Source: Pseudovibrio zosterae | GTDB lineage: Bacteria > Pseudomonadota > Alphaproteobacteria > Rhizobiales > Stappiaceae | DNA length: 64,000 nt | Direction of reading: 5' to 3' | NCBI RefSeq assembly: GCF_033843645.1 | Contig: NZ_JAWXVZ010000009.1 | Location: 62,001-126,000, forward strand | Part shown: piece after piece, positions 25,972-34,482 of the stretch | How positions within the stretch are numbered: position 1 is the first letter of the stretch | How the letters are laid out: every line of letters begins with the position of its first letter | Made by a program: the position numbers and the translations under genes | Notes under the pieces: model-generated | Told to the model about the DNA's origin: nothing | Databases searched by the model: none | The model's input: the letters and a program-made list of their open reading frames with translations, nothing else

Positions 25972-26499
25972 TTAAACCTGTGTTTCCACCGGAAGCGCGT
26001 CTACAACCTTGTCAGATGCAACCTTGGCGTCATCGGCGTCATCATCTTCATCGTCATCATCATCCAACTGCTTGTTGGAGAGGTTCTTCTCGACGACGCG
26101 CAGCAGCTTGCGCAACTTCTTGCGATCCTTGTCGTCAAGGCCGGCCAGAGCTTCACGTTCCAGACGCTTCCAGGCCCGATCAACTTGCTGAATGCGGTCC
26201 TGACCTTCTTGAGTCAGGTAAACGCGCGCAAGGCGACCATCCGTATCAGAAAGCTGGCGCTCAACCAGACCTTGCGCTGTAAGGCGTGTAACCATTTTGG
26301 TTACTGTAGGCGGCTGAACACCAAGCGCGAGAGCAAGCTGGCTCATGGTGCGGCCATCAGCCTCGCTGAGGACCTTCAGAACCGCTTCCTGACCCGGGTG
26401 AAGGCCGATGCGGGAAAGGTGCGCACCGGAACGAGCTCGTTGAGCCTTGGCGGCCTGAGCAAGTCGAAAAGTGGTGCTCTTCTTGAAATTGAAACCCAT
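25972..26499 (-). CDS. MarR-family regulator with acidic C-terminal tail
   Basis: A 175-residue winged-helix regulator. The MarR core (about 30-125) has LHPGQEAVLKVLSEADGRTMSQLALALGVQPPTVTKMVTRLTAQGLVERQLSDTDGRLARVYLTQEG, with the recognition helix at PTVTKMVTRL and the wing at DTDGRLARV. I start at ATG 26499 (MGFNFKK); a GTG 19 codons earlier is possible. The tail after about 144 is exceptional: a block of Asp/Glu (LDDDDDEDDDADD) followed by a short polar end. Acidic tails can compete for the DNA-binding surface or bind cations. The stop lies about 70 bases upstream of the ATPase gene start, so both could share a transcript. Target unknown. Confidence 0.9.
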   Translation of the reverse strand: MGFNFKKSTTFRLAQAAKAQRARSGAHLSRIGLHPGQEAVLKVLSEADGRTMSQLALALGVQPPTVTKMVTRLTAQGLVERQLSDTDGRLARVYLTQEGQDRIQQVDRAWKRLEREALAGLDDKDRKKLRKLLRVVEKNLSNKQLDDDDDEDDDADDAKVASDKVVDALPVETQV

Positions 26500-26638
26500 G
26501 GCGATGCAGTTCTCGCTGTTTAAGGAATCGATAGTAAGCACGCACGTCGTGCTCACGGCATTTTCTTAGCCTGCGTTTTTATATGTCCAATGACGGTCTG
26601 TGGATTTTGTTAGAAACCTAACAATTAAACCAGCTAAC

Positions 26639-27439
26639 TTATACGCTGGCTTGCTCCAAAGCATCAACCGCTTGCCTGCACAATTCTGCATAGGGTGTCG
26701 ACAACCGGAACTCCCTGCCCCGCGGATAGGGAGCCTCAACTTCAAAGTCACGGACCACCCGGCCCTGCTGCCTGCTCATCACCACCAGCCGAGAGGACAG
26801 GTAGACGCTCTCATAGACGGAGTGTGTTACAAAAACGATGGTCCAGCCAAACCGTTCCCACAACTCCAGAAGATCATCGTTGAGCTTGTTTCGCGTAATC
26901 TCATCCAGAGCCGCAAACGGTTCATCCATAAGCAGAATTTTTGGTTTCGTGATCAAGGCTCTTGCAATGGAGACACGCATTTTCATGCCGCCAGAAAGCT
27001 CCGATGGCCACTTGTCTGCGCTGTCGGCCAGCCCCACCAACGCCAGGGCTTCCATCACTTGTTCCGCCGCCTTCTTGGCAGAAATACCCTTGATCTTCAA
27101 AGGCCAGTGAACGTTGCCAAAAACGGTCGTCCAAGGCAGCAAGGTGGGCTCCTGAAACACAAAGCCAAGTTCATCCGTTGCAGCGGGACCATGGTCCACC
27201 TCAATGCGTCCGGATGTAGGCTCTTCCAGACCGGAGATTAGCCGCAACAGTGTGGATTTCCCGCAGCCAGATGGCCCAAGAATGCTCAGGAATTCGCCTT
27301 TTGTGACAGTAAGAGAAAAGTCGCTCAGAACAGGACCGCCAGAATCGAAGCTCTTTGTCACCCCACTCAGCGCCAAAATCGCATTGGACGATTCGAGCGG
27401 CAGATGAACGGCGTGCTGATGTTCTGTGCGAAACTGCAT
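26639..27439 (-). CDS. Orphan ABC ATPase of the nitrate/sulfonate/HMP type (SsuB/TauB-like)
   Basis: A 266-residue ATPase. ATG at 27439 follows AGGGA; a GTG five codons earlier is the alternative. Walker A is GPSGCGKSTLLRLISGLEEPTSG, then FVFQEPTLLPWTTVFGNVHWPLKI (the Q-loop with LLPW typical of SsuB, TauB and ThiZ), the signature LSGGMKMRVSIARALITKPKILLMDEPFAALD and VTHSVYESVYLSSRLVVMS. The SGGMKMR signature is characteristic of the nitrate/taurine/pyrimidine importer class. No permease or binding protein gene is adjacent, so its partners are elsewhere. It is divergent from a creatininase-family gene. Confidence 0.9.
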   Translation of the reverse strand: MQFRTEHQHAVHLPLESSNAILALSGVTKSFDSGGPVLSDFSLTVTKGEFLSILGPSGCGKSTLLRLISGLEEPTSGRIEVDHGPAATDELGFVFQEPTLLPWTTVFGNVHWPLKIKGISAKKAAEQVMEALALVGLADSADKWPSELSGGMKMRVSIARALITKPKILLMDEPFAALDEITRNKLNDDLLELWERFGWTIVFVTHSVYESVYLSSRLVVMSRQQGRVVRDFEVEAPYPRGREFRLSTPYAELCRQAVDALEQASV

Positions 27440-27548
27440 TCTCTTCCCTTTCACCGGATTTGCTATCTATCTATTTAAGGTGTTACGAGATCACAAGGCT
27501 TCATCACTCAGGATGAAGCAAGCCCCAACCAGTTCGGGAACAAAAAAG

Positions 27549-28343
27549 ATGCAGGGTCTGCCGCGTCGCCATTGGCAAGAGATGACAACCACCGATTTCT
27601 CTGAGGCGTCAAAAGACTGGATTGCCGTCTTACCAATAGCGGCAATCGAACAGCACGGCCCACATTTGCCGTTGAGCACAGACGCAACCATTGCCGAAGG
27701 ACAGGTGGAACGCACCATTGAGCTTCTGCCGGACGACCTGCCCGTAACCTTCTTGCCCGTTCAGGCCATCGGCAAGTCAGACGAGCACATCTCTTTTCCC
27801 GGAACACTGACGATCAGCTGGGAAACCGCCATCAAGAGCTGGATTGAAATTGGCAAAAGCGTAAACCGGGCCGGTCTGCGCAAACTGGTGATCGTAAATT
27901 CCCACGGCGGCAATGCACCCCTGATGGACGTTGTGACACGCACTTTGCGCGTGGAAAACAAGATGCTCGCAGTGGAAACCAGCTGGCTGCGCTATGGACA
28001 GCCAGAGGGCCTGTTTACGCAAGAAGAATTCACCTATGGCATCCACGGGGGTGATATTGAAACCTCCCTGATGCTGGCGCTGCGACCTGATCTGGTTCGC
28101 ATGGAGAAAGCTGCAGATTTCCCTTCTGCCCAGCAGGACTACCTCAAAAACTTCGAGCATTTGCGAGGTCATGGCCGCCACCAGTATGGCTGGAAAACGG
28201 AAGACCTGAACCCGCAAGGTGTCATGGGAAACGCAGCTGCCGCAACAGCGGAAAAAGGGCGTGCGTCACTGGATCATGGCGCACGCGGTCTTGTCCAGCT
28301 ATTGCAAGATGTGCATCAGTTCGACATCGCAGACTTCGACTGA
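27549..28343 (+). CDS. Creatininase-family amidohydrolase
   Basis: A 264-residue cytoplasmic metal-dependent hydrolase when started at ATG 27549 (MQGLPRRHWQEMTTTDF), which fits the family length; upstream in-frame starts would add an implausible hydrophobic leader. Creatininase motifs are clear: AVLPIAAIEQHGPHLPLSTDATIAEG (Glu, His and Asp metal ligands), GKSDEHISFPGTLTIS, LVIVNSHGGNAPLMDVV (His) and YGIHGGDIETSLMLALRPDLV (the second-metal Glu). Family members act on creatinine, cyclic amides, F420 precursors or peptides, and the real substrate is open. It is divergent from the orphan ABC ATPase, so the two may share a regulator and a nitrogenous substrate. Confidence 0.9.
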   Translation: MQGLPRRHWQEMTTTDFSEASKDWIAVLPIAAIEQHGPHLPLSTDATIAEGQVERTIELLPDDLPVTFLPVQAIGKSDEHISFPGTLTISWETAIKSWIEIGKSVNRAGLRKLVIVNSHGGNAPLMDVVTRTLRVENKMLAVETSWLRYGQPEGLFTQEEFTYGIHGGDIETSLMLALRPDLVRMEKAADFPSAQQDYLKNFEHLRGHGRHQYGWKTEDLNPQGVMGNAAAATAEKGRASLDHGARGLVQLLQDVHQFDIADFD

Positions 28344-28703
28344 TCAGGCCAGAGTGCCTTCAGCAAGCGCAACTTCCCATGCCGTCTGATCAAACCCGAT
28401 AAAACGCTTCTCATTGGCCTGAACCAGCGGGCGTTTGATTGCGCTCGGCTCGCCCATCATGAACTCAATTGCGCTCTCTTGGGAGTTGACCGCCTCTTTG
28501 ACCTCATCGGGCTGGCGACGCCACGTGGTGCCGCGTTTGTTCAGCACCGCTTCCCAACCAAACTCTATGACAAACGCCTTCAAAACGTCTGCGTCTACGC
28601 CCTCTTTCTTGTAGTCATGAAAGTCATAGGCCACCTCGGCGGAATCAAGAAACTTCCGCGCTTTTTTGACGGTGTCGCAATTTCGAATACCATAAAGCTT
28701 CAT
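28344..28703 (-). CDS. ArsC/Spx-like thioredoxin-fold protein (YffB type)
   Basis: A 119-residue ArsC-family protein. ATG at 28703 with GGAGG upstream opens the signature MKLYGIRNCDTVKKARKFLD; the longer frame upstream is non-coding. The single Cys10 in the NCDTVKKA motif, TWRRQPDEVKEAV in the middle and SAIKRPLVQ (the conserved cis-Pro/Arg element) fit the YffB/ArsC-like branch rather than true arsenate reductases, which carry a different active-site surround. Role probably thiol redox, unproven. It converges on the creatininase gene with no bases between the two stop codons. Confidence 0.9.
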   Translation of the reverse strand: MKLYGIRNCDTVKKARKFLDSAEVAYDFHDYKKEGVDADVLKAFVIEFGWEAVLNKRGTTWRRQPDEVKEAVNSQESAIEFMMGEPSAIKRPLVQANEKRFIGFDQTAWEVALAEGTLA

Positions 28704-28895
28704 AGGGCCCTCCAGATCAGCAGCACGCAGGCCCATCAAATCAAGTGATAGACCCGCCACAAACGACAGATATCCGGGCTTGGATAAAAGCCTGCAGGCT
28801 CCCCGTCCATGCCTTAAACAGTCTGTAAACAAAATTGGTGTTTGACGGTCATGGCATAGACGCACATCTTCGTGCACCAGCCACCGGAGATGCCG

Positions 28896-30617
28896 ATGAA
28901 CGATGTTGTCGACAAACAGTCTGTCCAAGGGTCTTTGAACCAGCGCTTGCGCCTCGTCTCCGGGCTGGTGCTGTTTGTCTTTGCGCTGACGCACTTCATC
29001 AACCATGCTCTGGGCAACATCTCTTTGGCGGCAATGATGCAGTTTCAGGACTGGCGCTATGCCATCTGGCACTCATGGCCCGGAACGATCCTGCTCTATG
29101 GCGCTCTGATCGTTCATGTCGCCATGGCCCTTTGGAAGACGGTGCGCCGGAGAACGCTTAAGATGCCTAGTTGGGAAGCCTTGCAGCTGGCCCTTGGCAT
29201 GGGCATTCCGTTTTTTCTGGTTCTGCATCTCAACCGAACCCGCATCAGCGAGAACCTGTTCAACACCTCTGTTGACTACAACTCGGTGCTTTCTCTCATG
29301 TGGCCGGGCGGTTTCCTCAACCAGACACTGCTTTTGCTTTTCGTCTGGATACACAGCTGCATTGGTCTGCATTTCTGGCTGCGGTTGAAGCCCTGGTACC
29401 GACGCGTCCAACTGGGTCTGTTGACACTCGCCATCATAATTCCGGTTACGGCTACAACCGGGTGGACCCACGCTGGCCGGATGATCTACCTGAAGGGAGA
29501 ACAAGCTGCTTCCCTGCCCCCAGAGGTATTGGCCCAGCTCATGGAATACGACACAATCGGAAGGGCCATCTTCGCGGTTGTGGCCGTATCGATTGTTATT
29601 CTGTTTGCAATGCGCACCTTCACTGCCCAGTTCCGCAAAAAGATTTCCATCAACTATCCCAATAGTGTGCGGGTACGCACTGCCCCCGGGCCCACGCTGC
29701 TTGAAATAAGCCGCGCCAACAGGGTGCCAGTTCAAGCCGTTTGCGGCGGGAGAGCCCGATGCTCCACGTGCAGAACATTGGTTATGGAAGGGCTGGACGA
29801 GCTGGACCCGCCAAATGCGGCGGAAGCCAAGGTATTAGAACGCATTGGGGCAGGTAAAGGCGTGCGGCTGGCCTGCCAGATCCGCCCCAAGGCCAACATG
29901 CGCGTCTACCCATTGCTCACGACCGAGCTCCAACAGCCCGAGCCCGGCACTATGGACCGATACCGCTGGGGCGTTGAGCAACCCATTGCAGTCATGTTCA
30001 TAGACCTGCGAGGCTTCACCCGTATGGCCGAGGACCGTCTGCCTTATGACGTGGTGTTCATTCTCAACCGTTATGTCAAAGGCGTGACCAAGGCGGTGAA
30101 CCAGAACGGCGGGCTCATAGACAAGGTCATGGGAGACGGGGTGATGGCCTTGTTCGGCATCGATATGGACCGCACTCAAGCGCTGCGCGCGGCATTGCAA
30201 ACCATCATCGATATCGAGCGCGAAATGCAGGTCATGAACGACGAACTCAAGAGCCAGCTGGCTGTCCCCCTGCGCATCGGCATCGGCCTGCATGCCGGAC
30301 CAGCCATCATCGGCCGGGTAGGACTTGATGGCGGAAATGTTCTGGAGTCCGGCCTGACAGCCTTGGGCGACACTGTGAATGTTGCCAGCCGATTGGAAAC
30401 GGAAACAAAGTCCCACGGGGCGACTGCTGTGGTTTCGACATCCGTCATACGCAGTGCTGGCCTGAATGAAAGCCTTATCGGCAAACAGGAAGACATCACG
30501 GTGCGTGGCCGAGAACGCCCGCTCAGCGTAACGATTCTCGAAAATGGTTCGAAACTTGAGAATGTCCTAACGGCATCCAGCACGACAACCATGAAAGAGC
30601 AACAACGCGCTGTTTAG
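28896..30617 (+). CDS. cyaC: Redox-sensing adenylate cyclase with haem-B membrane anchor and 2Fe-2S domain
   Basis: A 573-residue class III cyclase started at ATG 28896, which has GGAG 6 bases upstream. The N-terminal half has six membrane helices and His residues placed as in the diheme-B anchor of succinate dehydrogenase: LTHFINHALGN, LIVHVAMALW, LVLHLNRT and WIHSCIGLHFWLRL. Next is a plant-type ferredoxin domain with Cys283, Cys289, Cys292 and Cys327 (CGGRARCSTC and LACQI). The C-terminal cyclase (about 365-550) has the metal aspartates in VMFIDLRGFT and VMGDGVMALFG, the adenine-specifying Lys in IDKVMGDG and GDTVNVASRLE. Sinorhizobium CyaC has this architecture and makes cAMP in response to the quinone redox state, so this gene should do the same. 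The ArsC-like gene is divergent. Confidence 0.92.
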   Translation: MNDVVDKQSVQGSLNQRLRLVSGLVLFVFALTHFINHALGNISLAAMMQFQDWRYAIWHSWPGTILLYGALIVHVAMALWKTVRRRTLKMPSWEALQLALGMGIPFFLVLHLNRTRISENLFNTSVDYNSVLSLMWPGGFLNQTLLLLFVWIHSCIGLHFWLRLKPWYRRVQLGLLTLAIIIPVTATTGWTHAGRMIYLKGEQAASLPPEVLAQLMEYDTIGRAIFAVVAVSIVILFAMRTFTAQFRKKISINYPNSVRVRTAPGPTLLEISRANRVPVQAVCGGRARCSTCRTLVMEGLDELDPPNAAEAKVLERIGAGKGVRLACQIRPKANMRVYPLLTTELQQPEPGTMDRYRWGVEQPIAVMFIDLRGFTRMAEDRLPYDVVFILNRYVKGVTKAVNQNGGLIDKVMGDGVMALFGIDMDRTQALRAALQTIIDIEREMQVMNDELKSQLAVPLRIGIGLHAGPAIIGRVGLDGGNVLESGLTALGDTVNVASRLETETKSHGATAVVSTSVIRSAGLNESLIGKQEDITVRGRERPLSVTILENGSKLENVLTASSTTTMKEQQRAV

Positions 30618-30766
30618 CTTTTCTCATCTTCTGCATGAGCTATCAGAAAATAAATGCCAAAAATCAGGCAGAAACACATATTTTCATCAATAATGTGCTG
30701 ATTTGGATCACGAAAGTTTCACTCTCCCTCTAGACGCGTGCAATTACGTAGGTACACTCCCTTCAT

Positions 30767-30805
30767 CGACGTTGGATCGTGGGAACTGGGATCGGGTCAA
30801 CGTCG
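30767..30805. repeat. Inverted repeat upstream of the peptide-type ABC operon
   Basis: CGACGTTG (30767-30774) and CAACGTCG (30798-30805) are perfect 8-bp inverted arms 23 bases apart; the spacer holds two GGATCG-like copies. It is 60 bases upstream of the binding-protein ATG and could be an operator pair or a leader hairpin. Confidence 0.5.
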
Positions 30806-30865
30806 TCTACATCGTACCGATATCATTAAGAACCGCGCGTTCAACAGCGTGGAGATGAGGGGAAC

Positions 30866-32446
30866 ATGCGTTATCGCGTAGCTGCAGCAGCCGCAGTCAT
30901 TGCGGCATTGGCCGGAACCAGTGCGTCCGCCGAGACCTTAAAGTTCGCATTTCAGGGCACCTTAAACCAGCTCGATCCATACAGCTTGAATGAATCTTTC
31001 ACGCTTGGCATGCACGGCAATGTGTATGAAGGACTGGTGCGACTGACACCAGATCTCCAGATCGAGCCATCACTTGCTGAGCGCTGGGAAATCATTGAGC
31101 CAACGCGTTGGCGCTTCTATTTGCGCGAGGGCGTGAAGTTCCACAACGGCAATGACTTCACTGCCGAAGATGTGGTGTTTTCCGCCGAGCGTGTCCGGTC
31201 AGAAGGCTCTGACGTGACCACACGCCTTGCGCCAGATGTAAAAGTCGAAATTGTCGACGACTACACCGTTGACTTCGTTCTGTCGGCACCAAACCCAATC
31301 CTCCACTCGGAATGGGGCACTTGGCTCATCATGGACAAGGAGTGGACCGAGGCAAATGATGCCGTCAAGGTCACCTCTGCATCTGACACCAGCCCGAACT
31401 ATGCTTCGCTCAATGCGAACGGTACGGGCCCGTTCAAGATCACCAGTCACGAACCAGGTGTACGAACAGTTTACGAAAAGAACGAGAACTGGTGGGATGA
31501 GGTCAAGCACAACCTGACCACAGTTGAGTTCACGCCGATCAGCTCTGACGCAACCCGCGTTGCAGCATTGCTGTCCGGTGAGATGGACATGGTGTACCCA
31601 ATTCCAGTTCAGGACATCAACCGCGTTAACAGCAATGATGGCACCTCGGCCCTGACAGGCCCGGAACTGCGGACCATTTTCCTTGGCATGGACCAGAAGC
31701 GCGATGAACTTCTTTACTCCGATGTGAAGGGCAAGAACCCGTTCAAGGACGTTCGGGTGCGCAAAGCTGTCTACCAGGCCATTGATATTGAAGCGATCAA
31801 GACCAAGATCATGCGCGATCTGGCAACGCCTACCGCTCTCATGATCTCTCCGTTCCTGTTCGAGCACTCTGACGAGTTCCAGCGGTTCCCATACGACCCG
31901 GAAGCATCAAAGGCACTTCTGGCAGAAGCGGGATATCCAGACGGTTTCTCCGTTGGCATGGACTGTCCAAACGATCGGTACGTGAACGATGAGGCAATCT
32001 GTCAGGCTGTTGCGTCGTTCCTTGCACGTGTTGGCATCAAGGTAGATTTGAACGCCCAACCAAAGGCACAGTATTTTGCAAAAATTCTGGCTTCTGGCGG
32101 CTACGACACCTCCTTCTACCTGCTTGGTTGGACCCCAGGTTCCTTTGACAGCTACAACGTGCTCCTGAACCTGCACAACTGCCGGGATGACGCTGGCAAT
32201 GGCGGCCCATTCAACCTCGGCGGCTATTGCAACCCGCGGGTAGATGAGCTGAGCAAGTTGATCCTCTCTGAGAACGATCAGGAAAAGCGCAACGCTTACA
32301 TTACTGAAGCCTACCGGCTGACCACTGAAGAAGTCTCTCACATTCCTCTCCACCAGCAAGGTTTGGCTTGGGGTGTTGCGGACAACGTCTCCGTTGCACA
32401 GCGCGCAGACAACTACTTCAAATTCCGCCATGTAGTCAAAAACTAG
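30866..32446 (+). CDS. ABC transporter solute-binding protein, family 5 (peptide/nickel type)
   Basis: A 526-residue SBP_bac_5 protein with a signal peptide (MRYRVAAAAAVIAALAGTSASA). Family 5 landmarks are LDPYSLNESFTLGMHGNVYEGLVRLTPDLQIEPSLAERWEI, the RFYLREGVKFHNGNDFTAEDVVFS block, NGTGPFKITSHEPGVRTVYEKNENWWDE, and DVRVRKAVYQAIDIEAI. Cluster C binding proteins of this type carry peptides, opines, nickel chelates or oligosaccharides; the ligand here is unknown. GAGGGG precedes the start. It leads a four-gene operon that encodes the whole importer. Confidence 0.92.
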   Translation: MRYRVAAAAAVIAALAGTSASAETLKFAFQGTLNQLDPYSLNESFTLGMHGNVYEGLVRLTPDLQIEPSLAERWEIIEPTRWRFYLREGVKFHNGNDFTAEDVVFSAERVRSEGSDVTTRLAPDVKVEIVDDYTVDFVLSAPNPILHSEWGTWLIMDKEWTEANDAVKVTSASDTSPNYASLNANGTGPFKITSHEPGVRTVYEKNENWWDEVKHNLTTVEFTPISSDATRVAALLSGEMDMVYPIPVQDINRVNSNDGTSALTGPELRTIFLGMDQKRDELLYSDVKGKNPFKDVRVRKAVYQAIDIEAIKTKIMRDLATPTALMISPFLFEHSDEFQRFPYDPEASKALLAEAGYPDGFSVGMDCPNDRYVNDEAICQAVASFLARVGIKVDLNAQPKAQYFAKILASGGYDTSFYLLGWTPGSFDSYNVLLNLHNCRDDAGNGGPFNLGGYCNPRVDELSKLILSENDQEKRNAYITEAYRLTTEEVSHIPLHQQGLAWGVADNVSVAQRADNYFKFRHVVKN

Positions 32447-32527
32447 TCAGGTTTCCGACACGAAATAGTGGCCCGACGCAACACGTGCGTCGGGTCTTCT
32501 CAATCACAAGAACCTCATTGGAATACC

Positions 32528-33508
32528 ATGTTTGGCTTCATTTCTCGTCGCCTCGTCATGGCGGTTGTCGTCATGTTTGTCGTGGCCCTTATCTCCTTCA
32601 TGCTGTTCCGGTTTGTTGGAGATCCCATCAACCAGATGGTGGGCATTGAGACCACACCTGAACAACGCGAGGCCCTGAGAGAACGCTTGGGGCTGAACGA
32701 CCCCATCATCATTCAGTTTGCGCGCTTCATCATGGGCGCACTTCAGTTCGATTTCGGCAACTCCTATCAGTTCAAGCAGCCGGTCGCAGAGCTCATAGCC
32801 AAGCGCCTCCCGGCTACACTGGAGCTATCCTTCGTCTCCGCCCTGTTCGCCCTTGTCGTTGGCGTGCCAATGGGCGTTTATACCGGTCTGAACCGCCATT
32901 CCCCACTGTCCAAACTGTTCCTGACAGTCTCGCTGATTGGCGTCTCTCTCCCGACCTTCTTTATCGGGATCTTGCTGATCTTCCTGTTCTCTGTTCACCT
33001 GCAATGGCTGCCAAGCTTCGGCCGGGGTGACGTTGTGGCAATCGGCGACTGGTGGACCACCGGTTTCTTGACATTAAGCGGGCTCAAGGCGCTCATCCTT
33101 CCATCCATCACGCTGGGCTTGTTCCAGATGACGCTGATCATGCGCCTCATCCGCGCCGAGATGCTGGAAGTCATCCGGACGGACTATATCAAGTTCGCCC
33201 GCGCTCGCGGCTTGCCCGATCGCTCAATTCACTTCGTTCACGCTCTGAAAAACACCATGGTGCCTGTTATCACCATTACCGGCTTGCAGCTTGGATCGAT
33301 CATCGCCTTTGCCATCATCACGGAAACGGTATTCCAGTGGCCGGGCATGGGCCTTCTGTTTCTGCAGGCCGTGCAGAATGTAGATATCCCGATCATGGCA
33401 GCATACCTCATGCTTACCGCATTCATCTTCGTGGTGATCAATCTGGCCGTAGACATTCTCTACGTTGTGATTGACCCACGTCTGCGCACCGAGCGCTCCG
33501 GACTCTGA
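32528..33508 (+). CDS. ABC transporter permease (DppB/OppB type)
   Basis: A 326-residue inner-membrane subunit with six hydrophobic spans. It starts MFGFISRRLVMAVVVMFVVALISFMLFR, the DppB N-terminus. PITIQFAR-like and FGNSYQFKQPVAELIAKRLPATLELSFVS segments follow, then the EAA loop LEVIRTDYIKFARARGLPDRSIHFVHALKNTMVPVITI. ATG at 32528 is chosen over an in-frame start 20 codons earlier, since that would add a non-hydrophobic leader. It pairs with the DppC-type permease 11 bases downstream. Confidence 0.92.
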   Translation: MFGFISRRLVMAVVVMFVVALISFMLFRFVGDPINQMVGIETTPEQREALRERLGLNDPIIIQFARFIMGALQFDFGNSYQFKQPVAELIAKRLPATLELSFVSALFALVVGVPMGVYTGLNRHSPLSKLFLTVSLIGVSLPTFFIGILLIFLFSVHLQWLPSFGRGDVVAIGDWWTTGFLTLSGLKALILPSITLGLFQMTLIMRLIRAEMLEVIRTDYIKFARARGLPDRSIHFVHALKNTMVPVITITGLQLGSIIAFAIITETVFQWPGMGLLFLQAVQNVDIPIMAAYLMLTAFIFVVINLAVDILYVVIDPRLRTERSGL

Positions 33509-33519
33509 GGGCTAAAGCA

Positions 33520-34470
33520 ATGACAGAACAAACAACAATGCCTGAACAGGACGTTGCCAAGGGACGTATTGCGCGGATTTTGGACAGCGACATCTTTCAC
33601 AGTTTCATCCGCTCCAAAGTCACCGTCATCGCGGCGATCGTGACGGCAGTCCTGATGATTTCCGCCTTCTTGGCTCCATGGATTGCGCCCCATGATCCAT
33701 TTGATCTGGCGCAGATCAGCATTCTGGATGCCCGCGTCCCTCCCGTAGGCATGGCATACCATGACCCCCAGTTCCTTTTGGGCACGGATGATCAGGGCCG
33801 CGATATGCTCTCTGGCATTCTCTATGGCATGCGGATTTCTCTTGCCGTCGGCTTCCTTTCCGTGGCCTTTGCAGCCGTGCTCGGTATCTTCCTCGGGCTC
33901 CTTTCAGGCTACGTGGGCGGACGGACCGATGCAATCATCATGCGTATCGCCGAGATACAGCTGACCTTCCCGGCGATCTTGATTGCGCTGCTGATTGACG
34001 GCGTTGCCAACGGCATCTTCGGCAATCTGGACCGGGAACGCTGGGCCGTGTGGATCCTGACCTTCTCTATCGGCCTGTCCTTCTGGGTGCAGTATGCACG
34101 TACGGTGCGTGGCTCCACCATGGTCGAGAAGAACAAGGAATACGTTCAGGCCGCCCGCGTGATCGGCATCCCTTCTTTCATCATCATGTTCCGCCATGTG
34201 CTTCCGAACGTGATGGGGCCGGTTCTGGTTATTGCAACCATCAATCTGGCATTGGCCATCATCACTGAGGCAACCTTGTCGTTCCTCGGCGTGGGTGTGC
34301 CAGCAACCCAGCCTTCGCTGGGTACCTTGATCCGCATCGGCAACGACTTCCTGTTTTCCGGCGAATGGTGGATCGCCATCTTCCCGGGTCTCACCCTCGC
34401 GATTCTTGTGCTGGCAGTGAACCTGCTTGGCGACTGGATGCGCGATGCGCTCAACCCGAAACTGCGATAG
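33520..34470 (+). CDS. ABC transporter permease (DppC/OppC type)
   Basis: A 316-residue second permease. It has the OppC N-terminal domain with one span (about 38-58, VIAAIVTAVLMISAFLAPWIAPHDP), then FLLGTDDQGRDMLSGILYGMRISLAVGFLSV, the standard DppC entry motif, and the EAA loop ENNKEYVQAARVIGIPSFIIMFRHVLPNV, ending with LGDWMRDALNPKLR, the classic DppC C-terminus. It works as a heterodimer with the preceding permease. Confidence 0.93.
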   Translation: MTEQTTMPEQDVAKGRIARILDSDIFHSFIRSKVTVIAAIVTAVLMISAFLAPWIAPHDPFDLAQISILDARVPPVGMAYHDPQFLLGTDDQGRDMLSGILYGMRISLAVGFLSVAFAAVLGIFLGLLSGYVGGRTDAIIMRIAEIQLTFPAILIALLIDGVANGIFGNLDRERWAVWILTFSIGLSFWVQYARTVRGSTMVEKNKEYVQAARVIGIPSFIIMFRHVLPNVMGPVLVIATINLALAIITEATLSFLGVGVPATQPSLGTLIRIGNDFLFSGEWWIAIFPGLTLAILVLAVNLLGDWMRDALNPKLR

Positions 34471-34482
34471 GGGAGGCTTCAG
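34471..34482 (+). promoter_or_regulatory. Strong ribosome binding site before the dual ATPase gene
   Basis: GGGGAGG immediately after the upstream permease stop and 7 bases before the ATG; it fixes the start of the dual ATPase. Confidence 0.6.

Noticed and set aside
28704..29072. Upstream extension of the ArsC-like frame
   Set aside because: A longer frame is open, but GGAGG and the conserved MKLYGIRNCDT start show translation begins at 28703; the extension is antisense to the cyclase.
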